This document shows, piece after piece, positions 8,603 to 17,358 of a stretch of DNA of 58,764 bases. A program made the position numbers and the translations under genes. Position 1 is the first letter of the stretch. Every line of letters begins with the position of its first letter. Source of the DNA: an uncultured Clostridia bacterium (lineage in GTDB: Bacteria; Bacillota; Clostridia; UBA1381); assembly GCA_934463455.1 (NCBI GenBank), contig CAKSJU010000002.1, positions 1-58,764 of the forward strand. Direction: 5' to 3'. The notes under the pieces were generated by a model that saw only the letters and a program-made list of their open reading frames with translations, was not told the origin of the DNA and made no database searches.

Positions 8603-9361
8603 TTGGATTTTAGCAGTTTAAAAATTAAGGAAATTGATTGTGTTCTAAAATATACCGCCGAAGAAATGAGCTTTACAGCACAAAATCGACATATCCATAT
8701 AATCGGAATCCATCTTTCCGGAAGTGCCGTGCATTACTTAAAAAATCAAAAATTTACAATCAGTGAAAACTGCATATATTTTTTAAATCAAAAAGATGAT
8801 TACAAAGTAAAGGTCTTGGAAAAAGGTGTGGCTTTTTCAGTTCACTTTACAACATACGAACCGATTGACACAGAAAGCTTTTGCATAAAAACAGCAAAAG
8901 CAAATGAGATTGTGCGTCTGCTGAATCTGATTGAAAAAGAATTTCTATCAAAAAATAACGAACTCGGTCTGATGTCCGATGTATATGGTTTGTGCTCAGA
9001 ATTAAATAAAATATATCAAAAATCTTATTTTCCGAAGGACAAAAGAATGATTGCCGCCGAAAAATACATAAATACTCATTTTGCGGAAAATGACTGTCTC
9101 ACCGAAGCAGCAAAACAAAGTACACTCACACGCAGACGATTCAATGATCTTTTCAAAAGCTGTTTCGGACTGACACCGAACAAATATCTCACGAGCTTGA
9201 AAATTGAATATGCAAAAAATCTCATAAGCACAAATTATTTCAGTATTTCTCAAATTGCCGAAATGTGCGGTTTTTCGGATATATATTATTTTTATAAGGT
9301 TTTCAAAAGTGAAACCGGTGCTACGCCTGCCGAATATAAGAAGAACATTGACAAGGATTGA
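8603..9361 (+). CDS. AraC-family regulator, divergent from the glycyl-radical operon
   Basis: A transcription factor of about 252 residues with an N-terminal cupin-like sensing half (about 1-145) and a C-terminal double helix-turn-helix. The second recognition region reads ISQIAEMCGFSDIYYFYKVF, a classic AraC signature, followed by GATPAEYKK. The TTG at 8603 is the better start: it is 8 bases after AAGGAG, while the in-frame GTG at 8594 overlaps the ribosome site. Its position back to back with the glycyl-radical enzyme gene suggests that it activates that operon in response to the substrate. Confidence 0.88.
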   Translation: MDFSSLKIKEIDCVLKYTAEEMSFTAQNRHIHIIGIHLSGSAVHYLKNQKFTISENCIYFLNQKDDYKVKVLEKGVAFSVHFTTYEPIDTESFCIKTAKANEIVRLLNLIEKEFLSKNNELGLMSDVYGLCSELNKIYQKSYFPKDKRMIAAEKYINTHFAENDCLTEAAKQSTLTRRRFNDLFKSCFGLTPNKYLTSLKIEYAKNLISTNYFSISQIAEMCGFSDIYYFYKVFKSETGATPAEYKKNIDKD

Positions 9362-9365
9362 AAGG

Positions 9366-9746
9366 CTACTTATCGGTATTTCTTGCATATTGTCTGTATT
9401 CCGTTGCCGTCATCCCTGTCACCTTTTTAAAATAACGGCAAAAATAGCTTTCATCACCGAATCCTGAAAGCTCTGAGATTTTCGGAATAGAGTAGTAATC
9501 GGATACAATAAGTTCCTTTGCTCTTGAATGTTTGAGGTTATTTATGTACTTTATCGGAGTGGTATTTTTGCATTTCAAAAAAATGTTCCGTAAATATGTT
9601 GTGCTTATACCGCATAAATCCGCAAGATAATCTACATTTATATTTTCTGATGTATAATTCTTGTGTATATAATCTATTGCCGGTGCGATAATATGCACTG
9701 TACTTTGAGACACATACTTTTTTTGTATTCGCCGAGCATGGAGCAT
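9366..9746 (-). pseudogene. AraC-type DNA-binding domain without sensor domain
   Basis: 126 codons hold a complete AraC C-terminal domain (VDYLADLCGISTTYLRNIF; IPKISELSGFGDESYFCRYF; GMTATEYR) but no ligand-binding half. No ribosome site precedes the ATG, and the sequence just upstream contains the end of another frame. It is therefore probably the remnant of a longer regulator gene, ending tail to tail with the AraC gene at 8603-9361. A free-standing DNA-binding protein cannot be excluded. Confidence 0.6.
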
Positions 9747-9790
9747 ATTATTGAATACAAACTTGCTTTTGCGCTGACTGACTTTCGGGA

Positions 9791-9922
9791 TTATGCCTCA
9801 TTTTCATCTGCAAACTTCATTGCATCGGTAACTCTTTGACATACTGCCCTGTGTTTCCTATCATCCGCAATCCAACACCCGAATTTATTGCTATAATCAC
9901 CGTTTGATCCATTACTACCCAT
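9791..9922 (-). CDS. Possible 43-residue protein of unknown function
   Basis: A short frame starting MGSNGSNGDYSNKFGCW and ending FADENEA, preceded by AAAGGAG four bases before the ATG. It contains two cysteines and a charged helix. I do not recognise it. It sits just downstream of a broken frame (9938-10085) and could be the tail of the same decayed region. Confidence 0.35.
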   Translation of the reverse strand: MGSNGSNGDYSNKFGCWIADDRKHRAVCQRVTDAMKFADENEA

Positions 9923-9937
9923 ACATCTCCTTTATTT

Positions 9938-10085
9938 AATGCTTGACCTTAAATTTGCCCCAATTCTTTGCCTCATACATCTCTGCTACATTTTCAAGAG
10001 CCTTAAAATGTTCAGTTCCGCAATGTATTTTAAGCTGTTCGGGAGTACGCAAGCCGTAATCTCGGATACATCACATTTTCCAAAT
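9938..10085 (-). pseudogene. C-terminal fragment of an unrecognised gene
   Basis: The minus strand reads DYGLRTPEQLKIHCGTEHF and ends NWGKFKVKH-stop at 9938. It has no start codon: a stop lies a few codons upstream in this frame, while the neighbouring frame (LSMDLENVMYP) looks like its earlier part. A frameshift near 10045-10065 would join them. The family is unknown. Confidence 0.4.
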
Positions 10086-10103
10086 CCATTGATAATTCTC
10101 TCT

Positions 10104-11168
10104 TTAGATTTTTACAATCCATTTGCCGTCTTTTCGTGCACCGACTCTCTCAATAATTCCGTTTTCTCGTAGTTTTTTTATATTTCTTTCCACAGTGCTG
10201 TGATTAACGTCGAGTTTATCTGATATTTCTTTAATCGTGCAATACGGATTTTCTTTCAGCATCAAAATAATTTTTTTCTGCTTTTCTGATATTTTTATTT
10301 CCGCATTTATACCTGCATTTATTTCCGCTTTTTTATCCGCATTTTCTTCAAAAAGATGATTGATATGCAAATATCTGTTTTTTAACTCGTTATTCTCATC
10401 CAGAAGCAGATTTCTTATAAATTTTTCAAGATAAACAGTAGTTTCATGAATGTCATTTTTTAAGTCTGTATAATTTGCTCTGACAAGTGCATTCCTGAAA
10501 TACCACGCATTTTCCGCAAAAATATCATTTGTTGCGTCATAACCCAATGAACGCAAATACTTAATAAAAAATACTGCCGTTGTCCTTGTGTTTCCTTCTC
10601 CGAAAATATGAATTTGCCACAGTCTTGATATAAAGAACGCAAGATGTTCTATAATCTCGTCTGTCGAAAGTCCTTTATAACTAAACTTTTTTTCCTGCTC
10701 AAAATCGTATTCCAACGTCTGGCGAAGCTCTGCTGCATTGCCGTAAAGAACCGTAGCACCGTCAAGCACCCATTCCTTTTTGGTTATGTTATAATCACGA
10801 ATTTTGCCGGCGTGCTTGTAAATTCCCAAAAACAACTTTCTGTGAATTCCAATATATTCGCTGGGCGAAAATGTGAATGCTTTTTCGGAAAGAATGGTGG
10901 CGATACGAACAGAAACCTTATCGGCCTCCTCGGTTCTGTCATCATTATTCCGGTTTGGGATTGCCGCATAATAGCTTTCTATTCTTTTTTCGGCATCTGC
11001 CATTGAAATATTGCCTTCAATATTTTCTATAGCTGTCTGTACCAAATGCTCAGACGGCTCAAGTCCGTCAACAGCCTGCAATCCTATTGCCGTACTCCAC
11101 GCATAACCTTTGTACTTTTTACTCGGTTCAGACTGTTTAATATATTCTTTAAAAGGATCTTGATACAT
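10104..11168 (-). CDS. Fic-domain protein with C-terminal winged helix
   Basis: About 354 residues. The Fic motif HIFGEGNTRT (about residues 195-204) matches HxFxxGNxR; Fic enzymes usually transfer AMP from ATP to a target hydroxyl. The second Gly of the classic HPFxxGNGR is Thr here, a common variation. An N-terminal helix and a linker precede it. The last about 65 residues form a winged helix (TIKEISDKLDVNHSTVERNI), which suggests DNA binding and self-regulation. The ATG at 11168 follows AAAGGAG at good spacing; the one six codons earlier has no ribosome site. No separate antitoxin gene is seen. The target is unknown. Confidence 0.88.
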   Translation of the reverse strand: MYQDPFKEYIKQSEPSKKYKGYAWSTAIGLQAVDGLEPSEHLVQTAIENIEGNISMADAEKRIESYYAAIPNRNNDDRTEEADKVSVRIATILSEKAFTFSPSEYIGIHRKLFLGIYKHAGKIRDYNITKKEWVLDGATVLYGNAAELRQTLEYDFEQEKKFSYKGLSTDEIIEHLAFFISRLWQIHIFGEGNTRTTAVFFIKYLRSLGYDATNDIFAENAWYFRNALVRANYTDLKNDIHETTVYLEKFIRNLLLDENNELKNRYLHINHLFEENADKKAEINAGINAEIKISEKQKKIILMLKENPYCTIKEISDKLDVNHSTVERNIKKLRENGIIERVGARKDGKWIVKI

Positions 11169-11198
11169 ATGTTTATCTCCTTTCATAGCACACTAACT

Positions 11199-11591
11199 TT
11201 AAAACTCTACTGTTTCCTCCGGTTTTGTGAATGATGAGAATACCGCTTTTGCATTCTTAAAATAGAACACCTGGGTGTTTCCGTCATCGGGATCATAAAG
11301 TGCTTTAAGTTCCGGATATGCTTCAAGCATTGAAACTCTTGCCTCTCTGCGGTCGTCCTCAACCAGTTCGCCCGATACTCTGATCCAGTCTTCACCGTTC
11401 ATTGCACATATCTCAACATTTGGATTTTTCTTTATCTGTTCCGACACAGCTTTTTTCTTGCCCGTCTGAATATAGAGCCTGCCATCAAAAATATGAGCTG
11501 TTCCGAAAGGACGAACCTTCGGTTTATCACCGTCAACCGTTGCCAAATAATATGTTTTTGCATCTTTCAAAAATTTACATACTCTTTCCAT
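11199..11591 (-). CDS. Pyridoxamine 5'-phosphate oxidase-like flavoprotein
   Basis: A 130-residue protein with the split-barrel FMN-binding fold. Family features are YYLATVDGDKPKVRPFGTA at the N-terminus, LYIQTGKKKAVSEQI and WIRVSGELVEDD. Members of this small group usually act as flavin-dependent reductases or F420/FMN binding proteins; true PNPOx enzymes are longer. It lies just upstream of the fic gene on the same strand, 30 bp from its leader. Reaction unknown. Confidence 0.8.
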   Translation of the reverse strand: MERVCKFLKDAKTYYLATVDGDKPKVRPFGTAHIFDGRLYIQTGKKKAVSEQIKKNPNVEICAMNGEDWIRVSGELVEDDRREARVSMLEAYPELKALYDPDDGNTQVFYFKNAKAVFSSFTKPEETVEF

Positions 11592-12110
11592 AATCTTAGT
11601 CTCCTTATTCTTAGTTAATTATAGCTAATTGTAAAACTAAAGTTTCACAATTAAAACGCTTGAGTAGAAATAAAAAGTTCCATCCGATTTAACGAATTGT
11701 AGGTTGAAACTTTTTATTTCAGCCAAAAATGACGCACATGTCGTCATTTTTGATTACGAATCAGGGGGAGGCATTAGAGATTCGAATCCAATATGGTTTA
11801 AAAAGACAAATTTTTCGTAATACTATGTCAAAATGCTCGTTAATCCATAAAGGATTGCCTGCGCTTTTTCCTTGTCTTGCAGAAAAATTTGCTCTTTTTA
11901 AACTCTGCGACCTCTGATTTAGGAAAATTTTTGTTTTTTGGGTGCGTAAAGGCGAAGCAAGGCTTATTGCCTTGCAAGACTGACAAACCGAAAAAACGGA
12001 AATTTAACAAATCAGAGGCATATTGTGTTCGAGTCCCTAATGCCTATACCCCCGATACTCCCCACAAAAGCAGTTATTAATTGTAAAATTTACATTTTAC
12101 AATTAACTAC
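11592..12110. repeat. Non-coding block of stacked and nested inverted repeats
   Basis: No gene is seen. Hairpin 1: AAATAAAAAGTT with its near-complement, about 11669-11722. Hairpin 2: AAAATGACG/CGTCATTTT, about 11726-11751. A larger imperfect foldback has outer arms at about 11762-11790 and 12030-12054 (GGCATTAG on one side, CTAATGCC on the other) and further arms inside: TTTAAAAAGACAAATTTTTC (about 11797-11817) against its near-complement at about 11884-11904, and CCTCTGATTT (about 11911) against AAATCAGAGG (about 12010). It looks like a foldback or MITE-type repeat or a structured RNA. Confidence 0.6.
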
Positions 12111-12470
12111 TTAGTTAATTAATTTATGATTTTTCGTGGTTTTGGGTTTTGTCAAATCAAAGCTGTCCTCAATCATATTTTTAATATCATCATCCAGCAC
12201 TGTTCCGTCAAGTATAATTGAATTCCAATGATATTTATTCATATGATATGCAGGAACAACCGACTCAAAGGCACTTCTCCACATATATGTAAGGCTCGGA
12301 TCACATTTGACATTTATCCAAATACAGCCCATATGCTCATAAATTGCAGCAAACATCTTTTTATTACCCTTATGCCGCATAACCGTCCAGTTGAAGTCGT
12401 GAAACGGATAATCCTCATAGGTATCATTAAGCGACAAACAATATTCAATTATATCACGCCTCGTTTTCAT
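12111..12470 (-). CDS. MmcQ/YjbR-family protein
   Basis: A 119-residue MmcQ/YjbR-like protein, a small CyaY-like fold often described as DNA binding. Diagnostic pieces are YCLSLNDTYEDYPFHDFNWT near the start, WINVKCDP in the middle, and YHMNKYHWNSIILDGTV with the conserved Tyr-His-x-Asn-Lys-x-His-Trp. Cytoplasmic, with no clear partner; cellular role not known. Confidence 0.85.
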   Translation of the reverse strand: MKTRRDIIEYCLSLNDTYEDYPFHDFNWTVMRHKGNKKMFAAIYEHMGCIWINVKCDPSLTYMWRSAFESVVPAYHMNKYHWNSIILDGTVLDDDIKNMIEDSFDLTKPKTTKNHKLIN

Positions 12471-12485
12471 AGATCATATCTCCTA

Positions 12486-12959
12486 TTAATTATTCCTTGA
12501 GCACTTTTCAGCGTCAATTGCCAAAACAAGCATCAACGCGCAAAGCGCATCTCCCGGATTTATAACGTCAATCACATAGGTATCTGTCAGCTTGAGAAGT
12601 TCTTTCGATACTTTTGCTATCTGTATTTCTGATTGGTTCAGAATATCGTAATCCCATTCAAAAAAATCCCCTTGCACTTTCCAGCCATTGTAATCAATAT
12701 TATATTTTGGTTTTAAAAATGAAAGCTTCTTATATATACAGCCTATGTATTGACCTTTTAAATACAGCTCAAATTTCGGTAGGAATGTTAATACTCTCTG
12801 TTTTACCATTCCAATCTCGTTGCCTGCCGAATCAAAAATTTTCAGACAATGCCCCCACGCCAACTGCCCTTTTACTGTATACAACGTTTTCCCATTTTCA
12901 TCATAAATATCATAGCTGTCAAACCATGAAAACAGTCTTTGTTTGAATATCAGTTTCAC
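12486..12959 (-). CDS. LURP-one-related (YxjI-like) protein
   Basis: About 157 residues with the LURP-one/DUF567 beta-barrel pattern: KLIFKQRLFSWFDSYDIYDE, then YTVKGQLAWGHCLKIFD, ending with a hydrophobic helix (CALMLVLAIDA). The family is of unknown function and structurally related to Tubby-like and scramblase barrels. I placed the start at GTG 12959, five bases after GGGGAGAAGG, instead of the longer frame overlapping the ATPase gene. It lies 33 bp downstream of that gene and may be co-transcribed. Confidence 0.75.
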   Translation of the reverse strand: MKLIFKQRLFSWFDSYDIYDENGKTLYTVKGQLAWGHCLKIFDSAGNEIGMVKQRVLTFLPKFELYLKGQYIGCIYKKLSFLKPKYNIDYNGWKVQGDFFEWDYDILNQSEIQIAKVSKELLKLTDTYVIDVINPGDALCALMLVLAIDAEKCSRNN

Positions 12960-12991
12960 TTGTTCACCTTCTCCCCTTTTTATATCTCTAA

Positions 12992-14266
12992 TTAAAATAA
13001 CTCTACTTTTCCAAGAAGAAAATCTATCAGATTGCAATGGTATATACCGTTATCATCATAGAAGTTATGCGGTATATCCATACGAACTATTATTTTCTTA
13101 AAGAAATCACCCGTAAGCATTAAAGATCGCAGCTCTGCTGTTTCCTTTGCTTCATTTTCGATCCTAACCGAAGACTGGATATAAAGCTTTTTATCATTTT
13201 CATTAACTACAAAATCCACCTCTTTTTGAGCATTAGCGCCTTTTTGGCGGTCAACCACAACGCCAACATCAACAGAATATCCACGTCTGATTAAATCATT
13301 GTATATAATGTTTTCCATAATATGTCCCGCATCAAATTGTCTGTAATTCAGTCTTGCATTACGTAAACCGATGTCCGTGTAATAATACTTATTGGGGTAA
13401 TTAAAATATGATTTTCCCTTGATATCATAGCGCCTGGCTCTGCTTATCAAAAACGAATCAATCGCATGCTTAATATAATTTGCCGCCATAGACTGATTTA
13501 TTTTTTCATTTCTCATTGATGATATTGCATTTGCTATATTTGCAGGATTCGTAAGTGAACCTATCTGAGAAGCAAGAAAATTCAATATATCTTCCAGTAC
13601 ATCTTCTCTTTCGATACCGTTTCTTTCAACAATATCCTTTATATATAACTCTCCGTAAAGTGAGGTAAGATAACTCTTTTTATCATTTTCAGTGCCAATT
13701 TGGGTTACATGCGGCAAGCCGCCATATAGCATATATTCATCAAGAGCTTTCTTCTCATCTCCGCCCTTATATGAATAGAACTCTCCAAACGATAATGGGT
13801 AGATACGTATTTGCGTTGCTCTCCCGCGAAATTCTGTTGCAATATCCGAGGAAAGCATCTTTGAGTTACTCACTGTAACGTATACATCAAGATTTTTATA
13901 CGATTTAAGCTCATTCAGCATATCATAAATTGTGACCTCAATACCTCCGTTTTCTTTGTCAACCATCTTTTGTGTAAACTGAACCTCGTCAATAAACAGA
14001 TAGAATTTTTCGTTGTCTTTTTCTGTAACAATCGACTCTATATACTCACACAGAGTTATCGGATTTCTGAATTTATAAAATTTACGCTGATCAAGCTCTA
14101 TTTTTATTATATTTTCTTTCGGTGTTCCATTCTCTATCAAATAATCATAAAACAAATCGAATAAAAGAACCGATTTACCGCATCTTCTGATGCCGGTTAT
14201 TACTTTTATTTCTCCGTTCCACATATTTCGTATAATCTGATTCAGATAGAATTCTCTTTTAATCAT
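12992..14266 (-). CDS. AAA ATPase with DUF4143 domain
   Basis: A 424-residue P-loop protein of the AAA_14/DUF4143 family. Walker A is GIRRCGKS (about residues 24-31), Walker B is FYLFIDEVQ (about 92-100), and the DUF4143 half follows (GRYDIKGKSYFNYPNKYYYTD-like segment, then a nuclease-fold-like QKEVDFVV). Such proteins are common in anaerobes and their role is unproven. A single-gene unit or pair with the LURP-one gene. It is the last chromosomal gene before the integrated elements. Confidence 0.85.
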   Translation of the reverse strand: MIKREFYLNQIIRNMWNGEIKVITGIRRCGKSVLLFDLFYDYLIENGTPKENIIKIELDQRKFYKFRNPITLCEYIESIVTEKDNEKFYLFIDEVQFTQKMVDKENGGIEVTIYDMLNELKSYKNLDVYVTVSNSKMLSSDIATEFRGRATQIRIYPLSFGEFYSYKGGDEKKALDEYMLYGGLPHVTQIGTENDKKSYLTSLYGELYIKDIVERNGIEREDVLEDILNFLASQIGSLTNPANIANAISSMRNEKINQSMAANYIKHAIDSFLISRARRYDIKGKSYFNYPNKYYYTDIGLRNARLNYRQFDAGHIMENIIYNDLIRRGYSVDVGVVVDRQKGANAQKEVDFVVNENDKKLYIQSSVRIENEAKETAELRSLMLTGDFFKKIIVRMDIPHNFYDDNGIYHCNLIDFLLGKVELF

Positions 14267-14420
14267 ATTTTCACCTCATACTTACGACAAATAAGATTTA
14301 AGTTCTATGTATAGTATAACACAAAATTTAATTTTTATCAAGTCTTTTGAAGAAAAATTATATAAAACTTTAATCATATGCGTCGCAAGTTTTAAGTCAA
14401 TAATTTAATCCTCATGAAAA

Positions 14421-14452
14421 AAGAGATAGAGCAAATTTTTGCTCCATCTCTT
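14421..14452 (-). terminator. Original rubrerythrin terminator, left behind by insertions
   Basis: Stem AAGAGATAGAGCAAA with its near-complement, followed on the minus strand by a T run (14421-14416). It lies 30 bp past the displaced rubrerythrin stop codon at 14481. The same arrangement recurs at 37340-37371. Confidence 0.75.
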
Positions 14453-14480
14453 AAAAATGCTTTTTTATGCAGTTTTGAGA

Positions 14481-14537
14481 TTAGCCGAAGTATCTTTTCA
14501 GCATACCCTCAAAGCCTTTTCCGTGTCTTGCCTCGTC
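14481..14537 (-). repeat. Attachment site 1 (outer left end, element A)
   Basis: Minus strand encodes DEARHGKGFEGMLKRYFG-stop, the C-terminus of reverse rubrerythrin, but no gene body follows: after the core the sequence is element A. It is a direct repeat of 32195, 37401 and 44663. The shared core is about 24 bp (plus strand AAAGCCTTTTCCGTGTCTTG, then CCTC). Confidence 0.88.
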
Positions 14538-14590
14538 TTAAGATACCCCCTACAAATGCCCATTTTAAGCCATTTGTGCAGATGCAAAGT

Positions 14591-14717
14591 GCAGTATCCC
14601 AATAAAATCCCTGTAAAAATTTAAAGAATTATTCCCTGAATAAACGATATTCATAAATCACTTATTTCAATAGACTATGGGAATTATTTTAACCGATGTG
14701 GGAAAGTATTCCCACAT
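14591..14717. repeat. Left arm-type motifs of element A
   Basis: TGGGA/TCCCA motifs cluster here: ATCCCAATAAAATCCC (about 14593-14608), TATGGGAATTATTT (about 14675) and ATGTGGGAAAGTATTCCCAC (about 14697-14716). The same motifs lie at the other end of element A. Tyrosine integrases bind such arm sites; that role is inferred. Confidence 0.5.
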
Positions 14718-14977
14718 TAATCATCGTAATGACCTTTGCAGGAAACAATATAAATAATGCTGTCCTGCTCATAATAAACTATTCGGTTGGAGTCATCGAT
14801 TCGTCTGCTCCACATACCACTTAAATTTCCCTTTAAAGGCTCGGGCTTACCGATACCGTCAAAGGTATTCCTCTGAATATCTTTTAAAATTGTATTGATT
14901 TTCTTTAAGGTTTTTTTATCCTGTGTTTGCCAATGCAGGTAATCATCCCACGCACGGTCTTCCCATAATAATCGCAT
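14717..14977 (-). CDS. Txe/YoeB-family mRNA interferase toxin
   Basis: An 86-residue toxin of the YoeB/Txe family, which binds the ribosome A site and cleaves translated mRNA. Typical features: WEDRAWDDYLHWQ at the N-terminus, the KPEPLKGNLSGMWSRRIDD core, RIVYYEQD and the C-terminal SCKGHYDD with the conserved His-Tyr. Its start overlaps the antitoxin stop by one base (TGATG), so the two are translationally coupled. Placed just inside the left end of element A, it would stabilise the element. Confidence 0.93.
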   Translation of the reverse strand: MRLLWEDRAWDDYLHWQTQDKKTLKKINTILKDIQRNTFDGIGKPEPLKGNLSGMWSRRIDDSNRIVYYEQDSIIYIVSCKGHYDD

Positions 14978-15243
14978 CAGTCCACCTCAATTAAATCGTG
15001 CTGTGCAAAATGAGCCTTGCCCTCTTTTATATCACGCGCAATGCCTTCCAAATAACGCATATTGCTGTCAGAGTAAAACGGATCAACCGAAACCTCAAAC
15101 GGTATGCGTTTTTCTCTTCCAACCTTTTTCGCAAAAATTGTAAACGCAGCAGTCATAGAAAGTCCCAAATCAGAGCAAGCCTGTTCCATACTTTTCTTTA
15201 CATCTGAGTCCAATTTAAAATTCACATTAACAGCCTGAGCCAT
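14977..15243 (-). CDS. RelB/DinJ-family antitoxin
   Basis: An 88-residue antitoxin with an N-terminal ribbon-helix-helix (AVNVNFKLDSDVKKSMEQAC) and an acidic C-terminus. It should neutralise the YoeB-type toxin and repress the operon. Start ATG 15243 follows AAAGGGGCG; the earlier in-frame ATG lacks a site. YoeB is classically paired with a Phd/YefM antitoxin, so a DinJ-type partner is a mixed pair. Confidence 0.9.
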   Translation of the reverse strand: MAQAVNVNFKLDSDVKKSMEQACSDLGLSMTAAFTIFAKKVGREKRIPFEVSVDPFYSDSNMRYLEGIARDIKEGKAHFAQHDLIEVD

Positions 15244-15352
15244 ATCTATCGCCCCTTTCTTATTTATATTATATGCCAAAACAAAGAAAATGTCAAGCTA
15301 TTATCTTTATTTTATCTTTATATTTTCCTAAAGATTTATTTTTTATTCACGA

Positions 15353-15386
15353 AAAAGGATAAGAATCCATAATCAATTCTTACCCT
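15353..15386 (-). terminator. Terminator of the element A integrase gene
   Basis: Stem GGATAAGAAT/ATTCTTACCC (15358-15385), followed on the minus strand by a T run (15357-15353). Confidence 0.7.
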
Positions 15387-15446
15387 CCAAAATTTTATTC
15401 ATTGTTTTGCTTTTTTATTTGCTCACCTCCTCCAAGGCATAATCTC

Positions 15447-16832
15447 TTATGTTCTGAGGAAACCTTTATCGTTGAATTTACCGCCTAAAAGCTTCTCGGT
15501 TGTAATAACGTCATTTTCATCAGGCTCGGGCTCGTTGTCTTCCAAGTAGTGATTCCTCACTTGAATTTGCCCTTTTACTGTTTCAAAATCAGGCAAATCC
15601 ATCTTGTTTATAATTGCATTCTCAACGGTTTTGTCTTCCTGTGTGATACGTTTGTAAAAATCAAGAGTAGTAGTAATTTTTTCGTGTCCAACCCTCTTTT
15701 TCAATATATCGGCAGGAAGTCCGCATTTCACAAGATTCGTTATATGTGTGTGACGAAAATCGTGAAAAGATATATTAAATCCAATACCAAGCTGATTTAT
15801 GGCAAGGCTTGCAGACTTAAAGCTGGCAGGTGTAAGCAATTCACCGTTATCTTTAACATTAACAAAAGGCAAATCTGCATCAATCTTTTCATACTTACGG
15901 TTGGTTATCATTTTACCGACATAATTTTTACGATACATATCGCCTAATTTTGTTTTATTTTGCCCCTGCTTTATTTTTAAAGCTGTCAGATAGGCAATCA
16001 ATTGGTCTGAAATTGATATATCACGATATGCGGCAGGTGTCTTAACCTTTGCAAAACACCAAATGCCATTGAAGTTTATAAGCTGTTTATTTACGTGAAT
16101 AATTTTATTTGCAAAATCAACATCGCTCCAAAGCAGCCCAAAAACCTCACTTATTCTCATTCCTGTATGGTATGCAATCATAACGCTTGGCTGAAGTGCA
16201 GTAGTTGAAAGACGTTCCAATATTATTGCCATCAGCTCATCACTTATGTACTGACCGTCTTCTTTTTTTCTTCCCATATCTCTGTAAATAAATTTCGATA
16301 CCCCTGACATCGGACTGCGGTCTATTAAATATCCCTTTTTCAGTGCGTATGCAAATATATTATTCAAAAGCTTTCTGAATCCGTGCAAATACTCATTTGA
16401 ATAGCAAGTGTCCTTATTATATTTCTTCTCTTTAACATTACCGCCGATTCTTAAAAAGAAATTTTCTATATCTGCTGTTGTAATTGATGTCAGAAATCTA
16501 TTCCCGAATTCAGGCTCCAAATGCTGTCGATACAAAGAATCATATTTTTTCAATGTGCTGACAGCCTTATCAATGCAGCCATCGTAATATTCCTTATATA
16601 CCTCTGAAAATCTTTTGCACGGAACAGGTCCTCTGCCGCTGTCTATTATTTCAGCGATTTTTCTTGTTCTTGCCTCAAACGCTTCCTTTTCTTTCTTAAA
16701 GCCTGTGAGTTCACCGCTGACAATTTGTTTATTCGGAAGTGTTACACTGTAACGGGCATTCCACGTTTTCTGTCCCTTTCTTCTGCGAACGCCCTTGTAT
16801 CTGGTTGATACCTCATATTCCATTTTAGGCAT
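15447..16832 (-). CDS. int: Element A tyrosine integrase
   Basis: A 461-residue phage-type integrase. The N-terminal arm-binding domain (about 1-60) has the three-stranded pattern of Tn916-like integrases. The SAM-like core-binding domain is at about 75-180. The catalytic domain has Arg in YHTGMRISEVFGLLW, His-x-x-Arg in FHDFRHTH, His in VGHEKITTT and the nucleophile Tyr in LDFYKR. Start ATG has GGGGG eight bases upstream. The catalytic part resembles the element C integrase (both have KQL then GIWCFA), which fits the shared target. An acidic C-terminal tail of about 50 residues is unusual. It lies next to the left end of its element. Confidence 0.95.
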   Translation of the reverse strand: MPKMEYEVSTRYKGVRRRKGQKTWNARYSVTLPNKQIVSGELTGFKKEKEAFEARTRKIAEIIDSGRGPVPCKRFSEVYKEYYDGCIDKAVSTLKKYDSLYRQHLEPEFGNRFLTSITTADIENFFLRIGGNVKEKKYNKDTCYSNEYLHGFRKLLNNIFAYALKKGYLIDRSPMSGVSKFIYRDMGRKKEDGQYISDELMAIILERLSTTALQPSVMIAYHTGMRISEVFGLLWSDVDFANKIIHVNKQLINFNGIWCFAKVKTPAAYRDISISDQLIAYLTALKIKQGQNKTKLGDMYRKNYVGKMITNRKYEKIDADLPFVNVKDNGELLTPASFKSASLAINQLGIGFNISFHDFRHTHITNLVKCGLPADILKKRVGHEKITTTLDFYKRITQEDKTVENAIINKMDLPDFETVKGQIQVRNHYLEDNEPEPDENDVITTEKLLGGKFNDKGFLRT

Positions 16833-17109
16833 TTAAAAATCCCCCTTGCAAAATATTTGTTTGTTGTTATACCGTACATGAAACAATTTTTCAAGGCGTG
16901 TCAAAAAATTTGTTGGATCTGCACGCTTGTCATAATACTATTGCCGGTATAATTTTCTTTGTTGTATATAGGATATCACCTGATATCTTTGAATTTTTTC
17001 AAGTACGGGAATTTAAAAAAATATTTTATATTTTTTAACACAAAAAGACTCGGTGCAGATAAGTGCATCCGAGTCCTCTTGCTATTTTTATGAAAGAGGT
17101 GTCTTTTGG
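16833..17109. other. Gap with resolvase-operon terminator
   Basis: No gene. It contains the integrase promoter region and a hairpin GACTCGG/CCGAGTC with inner TGCA/TGCA (17047-17075), followed on the minus strand by T5, which ends the resolvase transcript. Confidence 0.6.
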
Positions 17110-17358
17110 TTATTTTACAGCTTCAATATTTTCAATTCTTATACCCGTCAAAGGCAAAAGAATCTGCTCACCGCAACACACAATCACATCGAAATCCTCT
17201 CGGCAATTAAGAATATCTGCCTCACTGTAAAATGTTCTCGTGATAGTGTACTCATTAGCAACACAATACTGTTGCATTCTGTATAGCTTATCGATATTTA
17301 TCGATTCATTGTCCGATCTTGAAAACAATGCAGCCCTGACAATAGAATTACGCCTCAT
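17110..17358 (-). CDS. Small serine-recombinase-like protein
   Basis: 82 residues from ATG 17358 (AGGG nine bases upstream), overlapping the resolvase gene end by 11 bases. The sequence (VRAALFSRSDNE, then RMQQYCVANEYTITRTFYSE, then FDVIVCCGEQILL) follows the first half of the serine recombinase catalytic domain, but the protein ends before the helix E region and DNA-binding part. It may be a degenerate recombinase piece or a regulatory partner of the resolvase. No activity is expected. Confidence 0.55.
   Translation of the reverse strand: MRRNSIVRAALFSRSDNESINIDKLYRMQQYCVANEYTITRTFYSEADILNCREDFDVIVCCGEQILLPLTGIRIENIEAVK

Noticed and set aside
11752..12055. tRNA-like pieces (TTCGAATCC, TTCGAGTCCC) in the foldback block
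   Set aside because: The acceptor and anticodon stems cannot be formed; the pieces are two arms of one inverted repeat.
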